From positions 1,110,504 through 1,174,503 of the forward strand of contig CP154957.1 in assembly GCA_039621445.1 (NCBI GenBank): DNA of 64,000 nucleotides, written 5' to 3'. The notes below the pieces were generated by a model. It did not search any database, was not told the DNA's origin, and saw nothing but the letters and a program-made list of their open reading frames with translations. Positions within the stretch are counted from its first letter, which is position 1, and every line of letters begins with the position of its first letter. This stretch comes from Euglena gracilis. Taxonomy: Eukaryota > Euglenida > Euglenophyceae > Euglenales. Positions 39,011-49,387 of the stretch are shown here, piece by piece. Made by a program: the position numbers and the translations under genes.

Positions 39011-39570
39011 GTGGGCGGGCGCCTCCCCGCGTCTAAATTTATATGTCATCCTTCTGGCAGTCCAGCCCTCAACTATGAAATGAGTGAACCCCCCTAACCC
39101 CCCCCCCCGCAATTAGAAGCCCCTGGGGCTATTATTCAGTCACTGTGCGGAAAACCCGAGGGGAGGGGGCTTCTACTTGGGCACCCTTTGACTAAAGGAA
39201 AAACCTTCGGCCAGCGGCCGATCCGGGATCAAACGTGGTCCAAATTTGGAAATTTGCAATGGATAGGCATATTTCAAGGATACCAGATATCAATTTTGTC
39301 CCCGAGGTTGACCTGTTTTCGTGGAGATTTTTCGGTGGTTTTCACCATTTTTCGGAAAAAATTTGGTCAACTTTGTCGGCCGGCTTGCAGGGGAGGGGGA
39401 CTACTTTTTGGCGGGAAACCTGAGGGGGGGATTCTATTTGGGGCGGTTGTTATTGGGGGGCTTCTAATTGGGGGGGTTTTAATTCCTAATTGGCTAATTG
39501 GCAGCCTGGACAAGACGGGTCAAGTTTGACAAGGCCACAAGAAATGTGCAGAAACCCTCCAAAAATGGCA

Positions 39571-39830
39571 TTTTGGCGGCCTAACTCGCACTTAAGGTTT
39601 TGATTTTTGAATTATGCCGAGGCGCAATGTTGCAATCATTTTAAAACCTGGCGGTGAAACCCACCCTTTTGACCTTTTGGTTCTGCAGAGAACGGTGGCA
39701 GGTGCATCATTTGCCGATGCTGGGACCTGGGGAACAGGCCCAACCTTGGTGTTTTTTTTGGCTTTTCACCAAGAAAAAAAAAGTTCAAAGCCCCGGGTTT
39801 GAACTCCAGGAGACATGAACTTTCCCAAAG
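39571..39830. repeat. Family T 5' fragment
   Basis: It begins GGCGGCCTAACTCGCACTTA, the inverse of the end at 25317, and is collinear with 50089-50310: GGTTTTGATTTTTG, AACC(T/C)GGCGGT, ATCATTTGC, and a GGTTTGAA end. The 3' end is missing. Confidence 0.6.
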
Positions 39831-39842
39831 AGGGCCGAACCC

Positions 39843-40239
39843 CAGGGTTTGATATAAGGAGGGCGTACATGGTTTAGGTGGGGGGGTGTCCCCCCCCCCC
39901 CCCCCCCCCTGGCCCGCAGGGGGGGTGCCGGACCCCCCCCCCCCCCACCTGCCAGGGGGTCCGGACCGACCCTGGGGGGGGGGTATCCGGGACCCCCCCA
40001 AAAGGGGTCAATTTTTTCCTCCGGTGCTTCGCGCCGAAAATTTTTGGCACATTTTGACAATTTTGTTGCCCAAAAAGTGCCCAAAATGGCACTTTTGGTC
40101 GTTTTGGGGGGACAAAAATTTTCGGTCACCCAGACCACGCCACTGTTTAGGTGGGGGGGTGCCCCCCCCCCCCCCCCCCTCCTGGCCCGCAGGGGGGTCC
40201 GGACCACCCCCCCCCCACCTGTCCTTATATCGAACCCTG
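39843..40239. mobile_element. hAT-like TIR element, family H copy 2, 397 bp
   Basis: It runs from CAGGGTTTGATATAAGGA to TCCTTATATCGAACCCTG, flanked by exact 8-bp duplications CCGAACCC (39835-39842 and 40240-40247). It has the hairpin CGGTGCTTCGCGCCG (40022-40036) and GGTCCGGACC blocks as in copy 1. Confidence 0.95.
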
Positions 40240-40713
40240 CCGAACCCTCTGTTGTGAATCCCTCATATTTGAGGCCTTGGCTGTGTTCCCCAGATGGTGC
40301 TACAGAGGCCGGGTGAAATTCGGCCCTTTTTGTTGCTCTTTTAGGCTCTGCAATTTGTCCGTGAGGGGTTGCCTGCTGAGTCATCCAGAGGGTAGACTCT
40401 ACACACACGTTGTGAAAAAGCTTGAAAATCGTTGTGCCAGGGAATTGTGATCCCTGGGAGCTTGAAGCGGTGGGAACCACCCAGGTGGAGGGGTTGGAGG
40501 GATTGAGGGTAAGCCCAGGGTCTTGTCCCTTGGGCACATTTTTGTACCCACGAAAGCGAAAAATCCGTTAAGTAAGTCTCGTTGATGGGGAACGGGGAGG
40601 CGTCTGGGGCTGGAAAAAGGCTGCTGGCTGGCTGGAACTCCCCGTCAATTTTTCTAAACAACGCCCTGGTTTGTGCGCGTGTGTGTTTGCCTGTGCGCAC
40701 GTGTTTGTGTGCG

Positions 40714-40715
40714 TG

Positions 40716-40757
<42 letters not shown>

Positions 40758-40762
40758 TGTGT
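40714..40762. repeat. (TC)n(TG)n compound microsatellite
   Basis: A CT run of about 26 bp is followed directly by a GT run of about 22 bp. Confidence 0.95.
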
Positions 40763-41459
40763 TTGCACCTGTGTGTGTGTTTGAATGTTTTGGAGCGTTG
40801 CATGTGTTGCGCATCTGTAGTGTTTCCGGAGCCTACAAAAAATGTTATGCAATTTGGATTTACAATCACGTGCTGTACTTCACATAACGCAATACCAATC
40901 AGTTGCACCAAATTCAGTTTCATTTACATTTTCATCATTCACTATGTTGCATTCTATTGCACAACGTCGCATTACACTCCATTGCATTACGCAACATTAC
41001 AACACACTAAATCATGTTATATTTCATTGCATTGCATTCATGCTTCATCACGTGGCAGTGCATTGCATTGCATTGCATCGTAACCCGCACCCATTTTCTG
41101 CCAATTTTTTCTTTGCCACAACTTTTAACGAAATTCCATTTTCGAATCTGACGATGCTTTGCGGCACGCACTTGCAGCAGGCGGTACAGTTGGCAGCCAA
41201 ATCTAAACCCCTAAGGGGCTTTTTATCCTTAGGGTTGACCCTCACCCCCCACCATTTGGAAATGGTCGGGCTCCTTTGGATTCCCCCCTAAGCCAATAAG
41301 AGGGGGGCAATTGGGGGGGGGGGGGGCAATTAGGGGCAGGAACCCAACGCCTAATTTTTACCTGAGCAAATGAATTTCCTCACCAAGCCCAACACTGGCC
41401 GTCCAGAGAGCCCCCCCCCCCGACACATCGTAACACCTTTTAACACATCTCAATTTATG

Positions 41460-41560
41460 GGCATATACTCAGGGCTTCCGTTATCCATTGCACACGTGCA
41501 CAGCAATTACACATTGCACATGTGCACCATGCATAACTGTTGCGCATGCGCACAATGTCC
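41460..41560. repeat. Quasi-palindrome triplet
   Basis: ATTGCACACGTGCACAGC, ATTGCACATGTGCACC and GTTGCGCATGCGCACAATG follow one another at about 30-bp spacing, each a near-perfect self-complement centred on CACGTG, CATG or GCATGC. Confidence 0.8.
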
Positions 41561-41569
41561 ATAATCATT

Positions 41570-41875
41570 GTGCCGGCAGTCTGGGGGCTGGAGTTTTTCA
41601 CCAGACCTCGTTGCCCAAAAAATGGGCAAAAATGGGTCAAAAATGGGAGAAAATGGGTCGGGAAAAGGGCCGGCCAGGACATTTTTTTTGCATAATTGGC
41701 AGTTTTTTGGGACATTTTTGCGATTTCGGTTGTTTTTTTTGGTTCCTGGTTCGACCCTGGGACCCAGGACCCTTATGGCAGGGGAGGGGGTCAGCCAGCA
41801 GCCTTTTTCCGGCCCGTCCAAATTTGTCAGCCTCTGAGGTGGACCCCTCGGGAGGTCCTTGAGCAACGCACTGGT
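41570..41875. repeat. Interspersed family Q
   Basis: The right part (CAGCCAGCAGCCTTTTTCCG, then a G/C-run block, then GGTCCTTGAGCAACGCACTG) corresponds to 48345-48450 and in part to 45780-45860. The interior has AAAAATGGG repeats. A clear left end was not found. Confidence 0.45.
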
Positions 41876-41947
41876 GCAAACACACATTCCCGCACCTGTG
41901 CACGCACACACAGCGAGTACCCCCTGATAGAAGCGTGGGGCCGCTAC

Positions 41948-42123
41948 CTCCCCCCCCCCCGTGCCTAATGAACGCCCTTGCCCAATGAACAGGGGATGTT
42001 CGGACCATCTAGATTGTCACCATATACCTTATCTACGCAGAAACCGTACCCAAAGCCCAATGAACACCCCCTGTTCGGACCGTCAAGATTGTCACCTTAG
42101 TGTTCATTGGGCTTGGGGGGGGG
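41948..42123. mobile_element. Family Z TIR element, 176 bp, 3-bp TSD
   Basis: Inverted ends contain CCTAATGAAC and GTTCATTGGGCTTGG. Inside, CGGACC(A/G)TC(T/A)AGATTGTCAC occurs twice. TAC is present on both sides (41945-41947 and 42124-42126) but once in empty Y copies, giving a 3-bp duplication. A second copy lies at 43664. Confidence 0.75.
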
Positions 42124-42154
42124 TACAAGCGCAGGGTCCAAATAAAAGCACAAC

Positions 42155-42275
42155 CAGGGTTTGATATAAGGAGGGCGTACATGGTTTAGGTGGGGGGGTG
42201 TCCCCCCACCCCCCCTCCTGGCCCGCAGGGGGGGGGGGTCCGGACCACCCCCACCTGTCTTTATATCGAACCCTG
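42155..42275. mobile_element. hAT-like element, family H copy 3, 121 bp
   Basis: The same ends as copies 1 and 2 (CAGGGTTTGATATAAGGA; ATATCGAACCCTG) enclose only the outer G/C blocks; the hairpin core is deleted. Exact 8-bp duplications AGCACAAC occur at 42147-42154 and 42276-42283. The Y copy at 58621 shows the corresponding empty site. Confidence 0.95.
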
Positions 42276-42395
42276 AGCACAACCCCTGCCGTCGAAGGCC
42301 CCATTTTAATGGGATTTCTAAAGGAAATCAACAAAAATCGCGCAGGTAGGGTCCAAATAGAAGGCACCCCCTGCCGCCAGAGGCGGCGGTCCACC

Positions 42396-42610
42396 ATAAG
42401 GGGGGTCACATCGGTGCTTCGCACGGAACCCTCCTCGCTGCCGCCCGGCTGGCACATCGCCGCCCCCACCCTGCAAACCGCCATCACCCGCGGTGTGTGG
42501 ACAAACCGCGCCGTGTTCGAGGCCCTCTACCGCAACGTGCTGTGCCACTCCCCCCTGGGGGCCCCTCAGCTGGCCTCTGAAACACAGCCCCCCGACCCTC
42601 CCCCTCCACT
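42396..42610 (+). CDS. GC3-rich exon of an unrecognised protein
   Basis: The frame reads RTEPSSLPPGWHIAAPTLQT, AITRGVWTNRAVFEALYRNV and LCHSPLGAPQL with nearly all third positions G or C. It directly follows the end of family Y. The acceptor is unclear (CCATAAG at 42396 is poor). Possible donors are GTAGAG at 42620 or GTGATA at 42629. No domain is recognised. Confidence 0.45.
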
Positions 42611-42639
42611 GCTTCGATGTAGAGGCAAGTGATATTCCT

Positions 42640-43040
42640 TTGGCAAAAAGGAAGGACTCCCAGAGAGTCATCCCAAACCACAGGCGGTCCATAAGGGATG
42701 GGAAGTCTTTTTTCCCTCAAGGACCGTCCTTTGAGAACCGCCCTTTGGGCTAAGGGATGGACAACGGCCGATCTGGGGAACCGGACAAAAACCCCCCCAA
42801 AAAGGTCGAAAAGCGCATTTTTTTGAGCGTTTTGGGTGGATGGCGATGGTTCAAGGATGCCAGAAATCACTTTTTTCCCCCGAAGTCGACCCATTTTCGA
42901 CAAAATATGGTCATTTTTTTCGTCCATTTTTCTTACGAATTTTTCATTGACTGTGCTGGGACGGGGAGTTTTTTTTCCCCGTAACAGACTGCCCTGCCAA
43001 ATCAACAACCTGCGCACGCATGGCTTTGGGGGGTGTTTTC
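42640..43040. other. Non-coding spacer
   Basis: The inverted pair CAAAAAGGAAGG(A)CTCCC...AAGGACCGTCCTTTGAG near 42650-42755, and AAAATGG-type repeats, suggest another degraded element. No gene. Confidence 0.35.
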
Positions 43041-43049
43041 ATGGTCTGC

Positions 43050-43142
43050 TGTGTTACCCATTCTGACTCCCAGTGGCAATTCGAAGCTTCGAGTCCAAGG
43101 AAGTTGGCATGGGAAAGCCTTATCAAGGTTTTGCCCAAGCGT
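43050..43142 (+). CDS. Possible exon before a GT tract
   Basis: The frame reads DSQWQFEASSPRKLAWESLI, then KVLPKR, ending at GCGT|GTAGGT. A 60-bp GT tract follows 20 bp downstream, as at the donor at 4739. The 5' boundary and family are unknown. Confidence 0.3.
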
Positions 43143-43161
43143 GTAGGTGGGGTCTATGCGG

Positions 43162-43163
<2 letters not shown>

Positions 43164-43233
<70 letters not shown>

Positions 43234-43280
43234 GTTGTGTTGTGTGTTTTGTGTTGTGTGTGTGTGTGTGTGTGTGTGAG
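43164..43280. repeat. (GT)n microsatellite
   Basis: A pure GT run of about 65 bp, then mixed TGTTGTG and a second GT run. Confidence 0.95.
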
Positions 43281-43663
43281 GCACACACAGACCTGCACTC
43301 GCATGCGAACAGAACACACATACATCAAAACGATAGATGCCACATCCCATAATTATTTATGGCCAGCATTCATGAAACAAGATTGATGGATTTCACCGAT
43401 TCTCATTTCCCATCTTGTCTAATCCAGCGGTTGGGGTTCCAACACAACGTCCACAGTGCCCCTCAGCTGGTCTGATTTCGGGAAGTTGTACTGCGAACCA
43501 CTGCATTTCCCAAAACGCCAACTCACAGACGTGTTCTACGTGTGCCCCCCTCCTTCTGTCATTGATGGCCGGCCGGGGTGAAAATATAACTCACAATGTT
43601 CTGACAGTGATATTGAGAAAAAATCAATTTGAGCAGTGATTCTTGAACAGGTAAATTTGTGTA

Positions 43664-43834
43664 CCTTCCCCCCCTCCAGGTCTAATGAACCCCCTTGATC
43701 AATAAACTGGATGTGTCCAGACCGTCTGTTTTGTCACTTGTAGCAGTGCAAATGCCCATGGAACATATGAACCCAACGAACGGACCATCTAGATTGTCAT
43801 TTTAGTGTTCATTGGGTTTGGAGGGGGAGGAGGT
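43664..43834. mobile_element. Family Z TIR element copy 2, 171 bp
   Basis: The left end CCTTCCCCCCCTCCA..TAATGAAC mirrors the right GTTCATTGGGTTTGGAGGGG GAGG. The internal CGGACCATCTAGATTGTCA is shared with copy 1. GTA flanks both sides (43661-43663 and 43835-43837), again 3 bp. Confidence 0.65.
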
Positions 43835-44148
43835 GTAGTTTGTTTAGCTTTGGCGGGAAGTGGCTTCACACTGGCTGACGTTAACACCAGCTGTATCGAG
43901 AAAGGTTTGTCAGGCTTAGTTTGCGCAGCGGTTTCGTCTGGTTTTTTTTCCTCAGATGTTTTCTTTTCTAAAACTGCTGATTGCATGCTTGGTCGTCATC
44001 GATGCCCAGCTCAAGCCACAGCATTGGTTGGTTGGTCTCGTGCTGGGCGTGATTGGTTTTATTCATGGGAAGGCATCTCGCAGCAGAAGGCCCCTCTTTT
44101 TTTCTTGTTTTTGACAGGAAACCTTGGACAAGAACGTTGAACCCCTGA

Positions 44149-45361
44149 CACATATGGCATAAAGTGGAGCCCCCACAGTCGAGTGTGGGGTACTGTGGGG
44201 GGTAAGTGTGGGGGGGAGTGTGGGGGGTAAGTGTGGGGTGACAGTGGGGGGGAGAGTGGGGGGGGGGGGTGGGGTGACAGTGGGGGGGTGGGTGGGGGTA
44301 AGTGTGGGGTGACAGTGGGGGGGAGTGTGGGGGGGAGTGTGGGGTGACAGTGGGGGGGGGGTGGGGGGTGACAGTGGGGGGGAGTGTGGGGGGGAGTGTG
44401 GGGGGGAGTGTGGGGGGACAGTGGGGGGGAGTGTGGGGGGGAAGTGGGGGGTGACAGTGGGGGGGAGTGTGTGGGGTGACAGTGGGGGGGAGTGTGCCAA
44501 ATCCGAGGAAAATGGATTTTTTTCCCGTTGCCTTGCACACACAAGGGGATGATGTTATTTTGGTTCTGGGGGGGGGTCCGGGGGGGGGGGGCGGCCCCCC
44601 CCCCGGGCCGTGGCCGAAGGCCGCGGCGCGACGAGGCCGAAGGCCGAGTAAGTCAAAAAATGACACCCGAACAGTTGCGCACATTCAACTTGGGCTTCAA
44701 AAAAGAATCAGGCTGTTGCTCACCCATGGTACTGTAAACCAACAAAGTGGATTTTCTTTCCCTTGCCTTGCACACACAAGGGGATGATGTTATTTTGGTT
44801 CTGGGGGGGGTCCGGGGGGGGGGCGGGCCCCCCCCCGCACGCGGCCGCAGGCCCCGGCGCGGCGAGGCCGGAGGCAGGGTAAGTCAAAAAAATGACACCC
44901 GAACAGTTGCGCACATTCAACTTGGGCTTGGTACTGTAAACCAACAAAGTGGATTTCGGCAATTTCCATTTCACACAAAAAGGAAGTGTGGGGGGTAAGT
45001 GTGGGGTGACGGAACAGCCCACCACACCAACATTTGGGTGGGCGGTTGGCCCCAGTCTTGCCAACACTGGGCAAGCAGCATCACGTATTAACCCCCCTCA
45101 TCAAATGCTCGAGCTCAAAAAAACTTTGGCACCCTGGCAGGACGCCAAAAATGGCATTTTCTCTTGAAACCAGTTTTTTTTTTTTTCCCCCCTTGCACAA
45201 AAGGACCAGTCACCTTGACAGGGGCTCTTTAACCATAGTCATTTTGGTGGAAGTTGGCCTTTTGAGGCATTTTTTGTCAGGGGGGGGGGGGGGGGGGGGG
45301 AGTGTGGGGTACCCCACAGTACTGTGGGGTATTGTGGGGGCTCCACTTTACGCCATCTCTC
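44149..45361. mobile_element. 1.2-kb TIR element with 8-bp TSD
   Basis: Ends carry GGCATAAAGTGGAGCCCCC and the complement of GGCGTAAAGTGGAGCCCCC. ACCCCTGA is present at 44141-44148 and 45362-45369. Inside are a GTGTGGGGGG(A/T)(G/A)ACAGTGGGGG minisatellite (44185-44500), two direct ~190-bp units (44510-44690 and 44745-44935), and a 275-bp segment (45006-45280) that recurs at 46368. No transposase frame. Confidence 0.85.
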
Positions 45362-45369
45362 ACCCCTGA

Positions 45370-45895
45370 AGTGTTCCCCCTGAGCCCCCTCCTCCCTGGG
45401 TGGATGGGCTAGTTTTAATCCCCCTCGGGTCCTAAAAAAAAACATGTGGTTGGTGCAGAAGCAGGGGTATTTTTTAAGCCAGACTCCACCCTGCCCCAGG
45501 GGGGCGGCCCCTCAGCACCTTTTTCTCCAGCGAGCAGCTCCCATCCAAGCTGCAAACCCCCCAGGGGGGGGGGGTGGAAATACCATCGAAGCCGGTCTGG
45601 ACCAAAACGAATTTACGCCGAGTTTTTTTTTCTCGAAAGAAGTGGTCTAAAATGGCCCCAAAAATGGCCATTTGGGGGGTTCACCTCAACGTTGCCAAAA
45701 AAGGATTCAACCCACCCTGATTTGGGCTTTTTTGTTTGTATTCGGGTACCAGTAAGTCCAGCCTGGTGGCCAGCAGAAACCCCCCGCACCCCCACCCTGG
45801 AGGGGGGGACCCCAGCTCCTTTTCTCCAACCGCCTGACCGGACCCCCAGAGGTCCTTGAGTAAATCTGTCTGCAGACCCTTGTCCCCACTTCCCT
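45370..45895. other. G/C-run element debris
   Basis: Several C9/G9 blocks, CCAGCGAGCAGC and GGTCCTTGAGTAAA words link it to family Q. No intact ends. Confidence 0.4.
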
Positions 45896-45978
45896 CCTGC
45901 ACACACACACACATGCGCGCGCAACACACACACACACACAACACGCACACAGCACACGCACACACACACACACAACAC

Positions 45979-46013
<35 letters not shown>

Positions 46014-46245
46014 CACGCACACACACACAACAACAACCCACAAACGCACACACACACACACACACACACACTCAACACACAGCACACACACACACAACAT
46101 ACACACACACACACAATACACACACACACACAACACACACAACACACAACACACAACACACACGCAACACACACACACACACACACAACACAACACACGC
46201 GCGCACACACAACACACACACAACAATGCACACACACAGAGACCA
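45896..46245. repeat. (CA)n-rich tract
   Basis: A 350-bp CA-dominated tract with AACACA, CACGCA and ACAATAC interruptions. It ends just before the acceptor of the exon at 46260. Confidence 0.95.
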
Positions 46246-46259
46246 CCCCCCTCTCCCAG

Positions 46260-46367
46260 GCGGCGGTGGTCCACAACCTCCTGCTCGCCCTCCGGGACCC
46301 CTCCGCCTGCGTCCTCCGTGACGACGTTCGCCCCCTGCCGGGGACAGAGCCATGGCACGCAGAAGGG
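46260..46367 (+). CDS. 36-codon exon of an unrecognised protein
   Basis: A pyrimidine-rich acceptor CCCCCTCTCCCAG is followed by AAVVHNLLLALRDPSACVLR, then DDVRPLPGTEPWHAEG. Third positions are almost all G/C. The donor GGG|GTCACGG is phase 0 at both ends. A CA tract precedes it and a copy of the 275-bp repeat follows it exactly at the donor. Helix-forming with no known motif. The rest of the gene was not found. Confidence 0.55.
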
Positions 46368-46635
46368 GTCACGGACAGCCCCACCACACCAAATTTTGGT
46401 GGGCGGTTGGCCACAGTCTGGCAACACTGGGGAAAGCAGCATCACGTATTTAACCCCCCTCATCAAATGCTCCGAGCTCAAAAAAACTTTGGCACCTGGC
46501 AGGACGCCAAAAATGGCATTTTTCTCTGAAACCAGTTTTTTTTTTTTGCACAAAAGGACCAGTCACCTTGACAGGGGGCTCTTAAAAATAGGTCATTTTG
46601 GTGGAAGTTGGCATTTTGAGGGCATTTTTTGTCAG
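46368..46635. repeat. 275-bp repeat P copy 2, GT...CAG bounded
   Basis: It matches 45006-45280 (ACAGCCC, GGGTGGGCGGTTGGCC-like, GCAGCATCACGTATT, CCTCATCAAATGCTC, CAGTCACCTTGACAGGGG). Similarity starts at GT and ends at TTTTTTGTCAG in both copies. Confidence 0.7.
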
Positions 46636-46639
46636 GCAT

Positions 46640-47370
46640 TTTCCTGACAAAAATACAACTAGAGATTTAACCGACCCCCCCCCCCCAAGGTTTAATCGAC
46701 TGTCTGAATGATGACCCTATAGGGCCATGGTCCGGGAGGGGTTATATTGTGGTATGGTGGAATGCATCTTCTGTGTTGTGGCGGAGCGCAAATGTTGAGT
46801 TGTGGCAGAATCACCCCCATGGAGTCTGGTCGGTGGCGCCGTCCCCTCGCCTCTTCCGCCGTCACCTTCGTCCCACGGTGGGGGGTCAGCCCCTCCTGTC
46901 CCTCGCTCGGCCTCAACCTCCCAGATGCACCGCTGCTGTGGGTGGTTGCACTGGGCTGTCATCAAGCATTGGGACGCCTTGCACGATGTGTGTGGACATG
47001 CATTTTCTTTTCTTTTCCGTTGTCAATTAGAGCACGTATGATGGTGAAACGCAAAAAAAAAAACACAGGAAAATCAAATGTATATCAATTTACACATGGC
47101 ACGAAGCCCAAAGAAGGTTTTTTTCAATTTTTTTTGGAAACCCGAATGATGACGATTTTTTTTGGGTCTGGGTTCGGTCAAGAAAAGTCCAAAAATGCGA
47201 CCTGCCCCCAAAAAAGGACCCCTGGAGATTTCCAGCAACGGACCCAAAAATGAGCTCCAGCGCTCTGGGGGAGGGGGGGCTTTAAAAGCTCCTTCCTGCC
47301 GGAAGAACCAACAGCCACCAGGTCTCCACCACACCACACAGGGATTACGTGATGCTTTTTTCCTTTTTTC
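46640..47370. other. No firmly supported gene
   Basis: A GC-rich patch at 46820-46925 resembles the exon at 46260 in base use but its frame is ambiguous. The palindrome GCATTTTTTGTCAGG/CATTTTCCTGACAAAAAT sits at 46622-46658. Confidence 0.35.
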
Positions 47371-47374
47371 TTTT

Positions 47375-47556
47375 TAATTTTTTTTTTTTTTTTTTTTTTG
47401 TTTTTTTTTTTTTTTTTTTTAGGTTTTTTTTTCCCGTATGGATCCGAATTTTTTTGTTCATCTTCCCCCAAAGAAGAAAAAGAGAACAAATTGCAAAAAC
47501 TCAGAGAATAAGCTAATAGCCAATCCAGCAACGATTGACCACCCCCAGGAGCGCTG

Positions 47557-47605
<49 letters not shown>

Positions 47606-47755
47606 TTATTTTTTTTTTTTTTAAAATTTTTTTTTTTTTTTTTTAATTTTTTTTATTTTTTTTTTTTTTTTTTTTTTTTTATTTTTTTTTTTTTTTTTTT
47701 TTTTTTTTTATTTTTTTTTTTTTTTTATTTTTTTTTTCTTTTAGAAATGTAGCCC
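47375..47755. repeat. Poly-T tracts
   Basis: Long T runs (47386-47420, 47558-47604 and on to 47742) with few A or C. Length in the assembly may be unreliable. Confidence 0.9.
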
Positions 47756-47770
47756 CACCCCTGGGGGGAG

Positions 47771-48019
47771 CAGGGGTTTTTTTTAGTCGTGGACCCCCCG
47801 GGGGGAGGGGGGGGGGTTGGGTGGGTGGGGCCGGCCGAGCCCCCGGGGGGGGGGGGGGGGCAGGGGGGAGTGGGATATATTTTTCGGCGCCGAAATTTTT
47901 TGAAAAAGTGCTGTTTTTGGAATTTCTTGCGTTTTTTGGATGGGTCCCCCGGGACCCCCCGGGCCCCCCAGGGGGTGGGTGGATGGGGGACCCCCCCGGT
48001 CTTAAAAAAAAAACCCCGG
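47771..48019. mobile_element. Family V element copy 2
   Basis: It starts CAGGGGTTTTTTTTAGTCGT and ends GGTCTTAAAAAAAAAACCCC. It contains GTGGGATAT and CGGCGCCG (47885-47892). The flanks lie in G runs, so a TSD cannot be judged. Confidence 0.65.
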
Positions 48020-48960
48020 GGGGGTCCAACCAGCCAGCAGCCTTTTTCCGGCCAGCAGCGTTTTTCCAGCCCCGACCCCCTCCACCCCATCAACGAATTT
48101 ATTTATTTCCAGCCGCCCTTCAGATGGTTGGACAGTAACAGACTTTTTGCTTTCAGGGGTGCAAAAATGGGCCAAAATTTTGCGTAAAATGGCGAAAATG
48201 GTTCGGAAAAGGTTGGCCAGGATAAATTTGGGGTCAAAAATCGATTTTTTGTATAACTGGCAGTTTTTGCAATTTCAATTTTTTTGGTATCCAGTTCGAC
48301 CCCGCGTTGGGCCTCCCGTCCGGGACCCCTATCGGGGGGGGGGGGGCAGCCAGCGGCCTTTTTTCAAGCCAGCCCAAATTTTCCAGCCTCTTCCCACCCC
48401 CCCCCCCCCGGCTGGTCCCCCAAGGGGTCTTCAAGGAACGCCCTGTTGCAAACAAAAATAAGTTTCAAATCTCTGTTGGAGGAGAAATGAATGGTCACAG
48501 TTTTGCAGCCACAGGTCACATCCCAGCAACTAGCAACGTCCCGCTCCGTGCCTCGATTTTTGCTTCTATGAAGCAATGTCCCTTTTTCTGCTCTCAATTC
48601 AAAACATACATATGCACATGATCGAGTATGTATGTGTATGTATTATGCATATGTGTGTATATGCATATATATGTGTGTATTTGTAGAAGTCTATGCATAT
48701 GTGCATGTATAGGTATATGTATATGTCTATATGCATGCATATGCACATTTATGAATGTATGTGATGTGCACACAATATGTTTATAACATGCAGACATGAA
48801 AATTGCATGCATATGCACATCAATAATGTGAATGATAGGATGCACACATGGCCCACCACAGTTTATGAAAAACCATGCAGACTGAAGAGTCGCACCCTCG
48901 CACACTTTTGCTTTATTTTTTCTGGTATCAATTCGCTTTGCACATGCCGTTCCCCCATCC
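48020..48960. other. Family Q sequence and unassigned spacer
   Basis: 48160-48460 matches family Q (CAGCCAGCGGCCTTTTTTCA, TCTTCAAGGAACGCCCTG). 48600-48800 is a degenerate ATGTGTATATG-like stretch related to the 9-kb satellite. No gene. Confidence 0.4.
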
Positions 48961-48965
48961 CATAG

Positions 48966-49137
48966 AACCCTCAGAAGCAGAAGCCGGCCCGAGCCCTTTG
49001 GCCACGCATGATGACCGGGCGGCAGGAGTGTCAGGTGTTGCTGCGGCGGTCCGGGGCCACGCTGTTGTACCCTGAGGCCCAGAGGGCTGGCAGACAGCAG
49101 ACTCCCCAGAGCAAAAGGCACGGGGAGACGCAAACAC
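48966..49137 (+). CDS. GC3-rich exon of an unrecognised protein
   Basis: The acceptor TCCCCCATCCCATAG is followed, phase 0, by NPQKQKPARALWPRMMTGRQ, ECQVLLRRSGATLLYPEAQR and AGRQQTPQSKRHG. Third positions are mostly G/C. It is basic and Gln-rich with no known motif. The donor is uncertain (ACAC|GTTTTT is weak). Confidence 0.5.
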
Positions 49138-49241
49138 GTTTTTTTGAAATGGTTTTCTGTTTAAAATTGTTTTTATGTGTATCTGCGTATTTAGTTGTCG
49201 AGATTTTTTCTGCTGTGTGTTTGATGGGTTGATTGCACCTG

Positions 49242-49387
49242 CAGGGGGATATGTACCGGGATTATTGGCAAGATATGTGTTTCACCCCGTGTTGGATGCT
49301 CCCTCTGGTATAGTGCCGGCCAGCTCACCAACCAGTGACCTTGGTGCTTTTGGCGCAGGGGTGGGAATTGCTGAAGCAAAGTGCTGA
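49242..49387 (+). CDS. Possible exon, weak
   Basis: GCACCTGCAG precedes GGYVPGLLARYVFHPVLDAP and on to a stop at about 49387. An overlapping frame is also open. No further support. Confidence 0.2.

Larger units (their letters stand above)
41925..42400. mobile_element. Family Y copy 2 with two nested insertions
   Basis: Y sequence runs TGATAGAAGCGTGGGGCCGC, TAC, then resumes AAGCGCAGGGTCC, ATAAAAGCA, CAACCCC and ends with GCCGCCAGAGGCGGCGGTCC. The first break holds a family Z element (41948-42123), the second a family H element (42155-42275). Copies 1 and 3 of Y show both sites unoccupied. Confidence 0.85.

Noticed and set aside
41048-41245. Minus-strand frame with a CxxC-like pattern
   Set aside because: Short, no splice sites, overlaps ATTGCATTGCATT low-complexity sequence.
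43789-43986. Minus-strand Lys/Thr-rich frame
   Set aside because: It overlaps the end of the family Z element at 43664-43834, so part of it is transposon sequence. No splice support.
44059-44684. Proline/histidine-rich minus frames of 160-238 codons
   Set aside because: They are reverse translations of the GTGTGGGGGG minisatellite inside the 44149-45361 element.
46747-47060. GC-rich frames around 46820-46925 as an exon
   Set aside because: Three frames remain open with similar composition, and no acceptor or donor of matching phase was found.
47438-47752. Phe-rich 104-codon frame
   Set aside because: Translation of poly-T.
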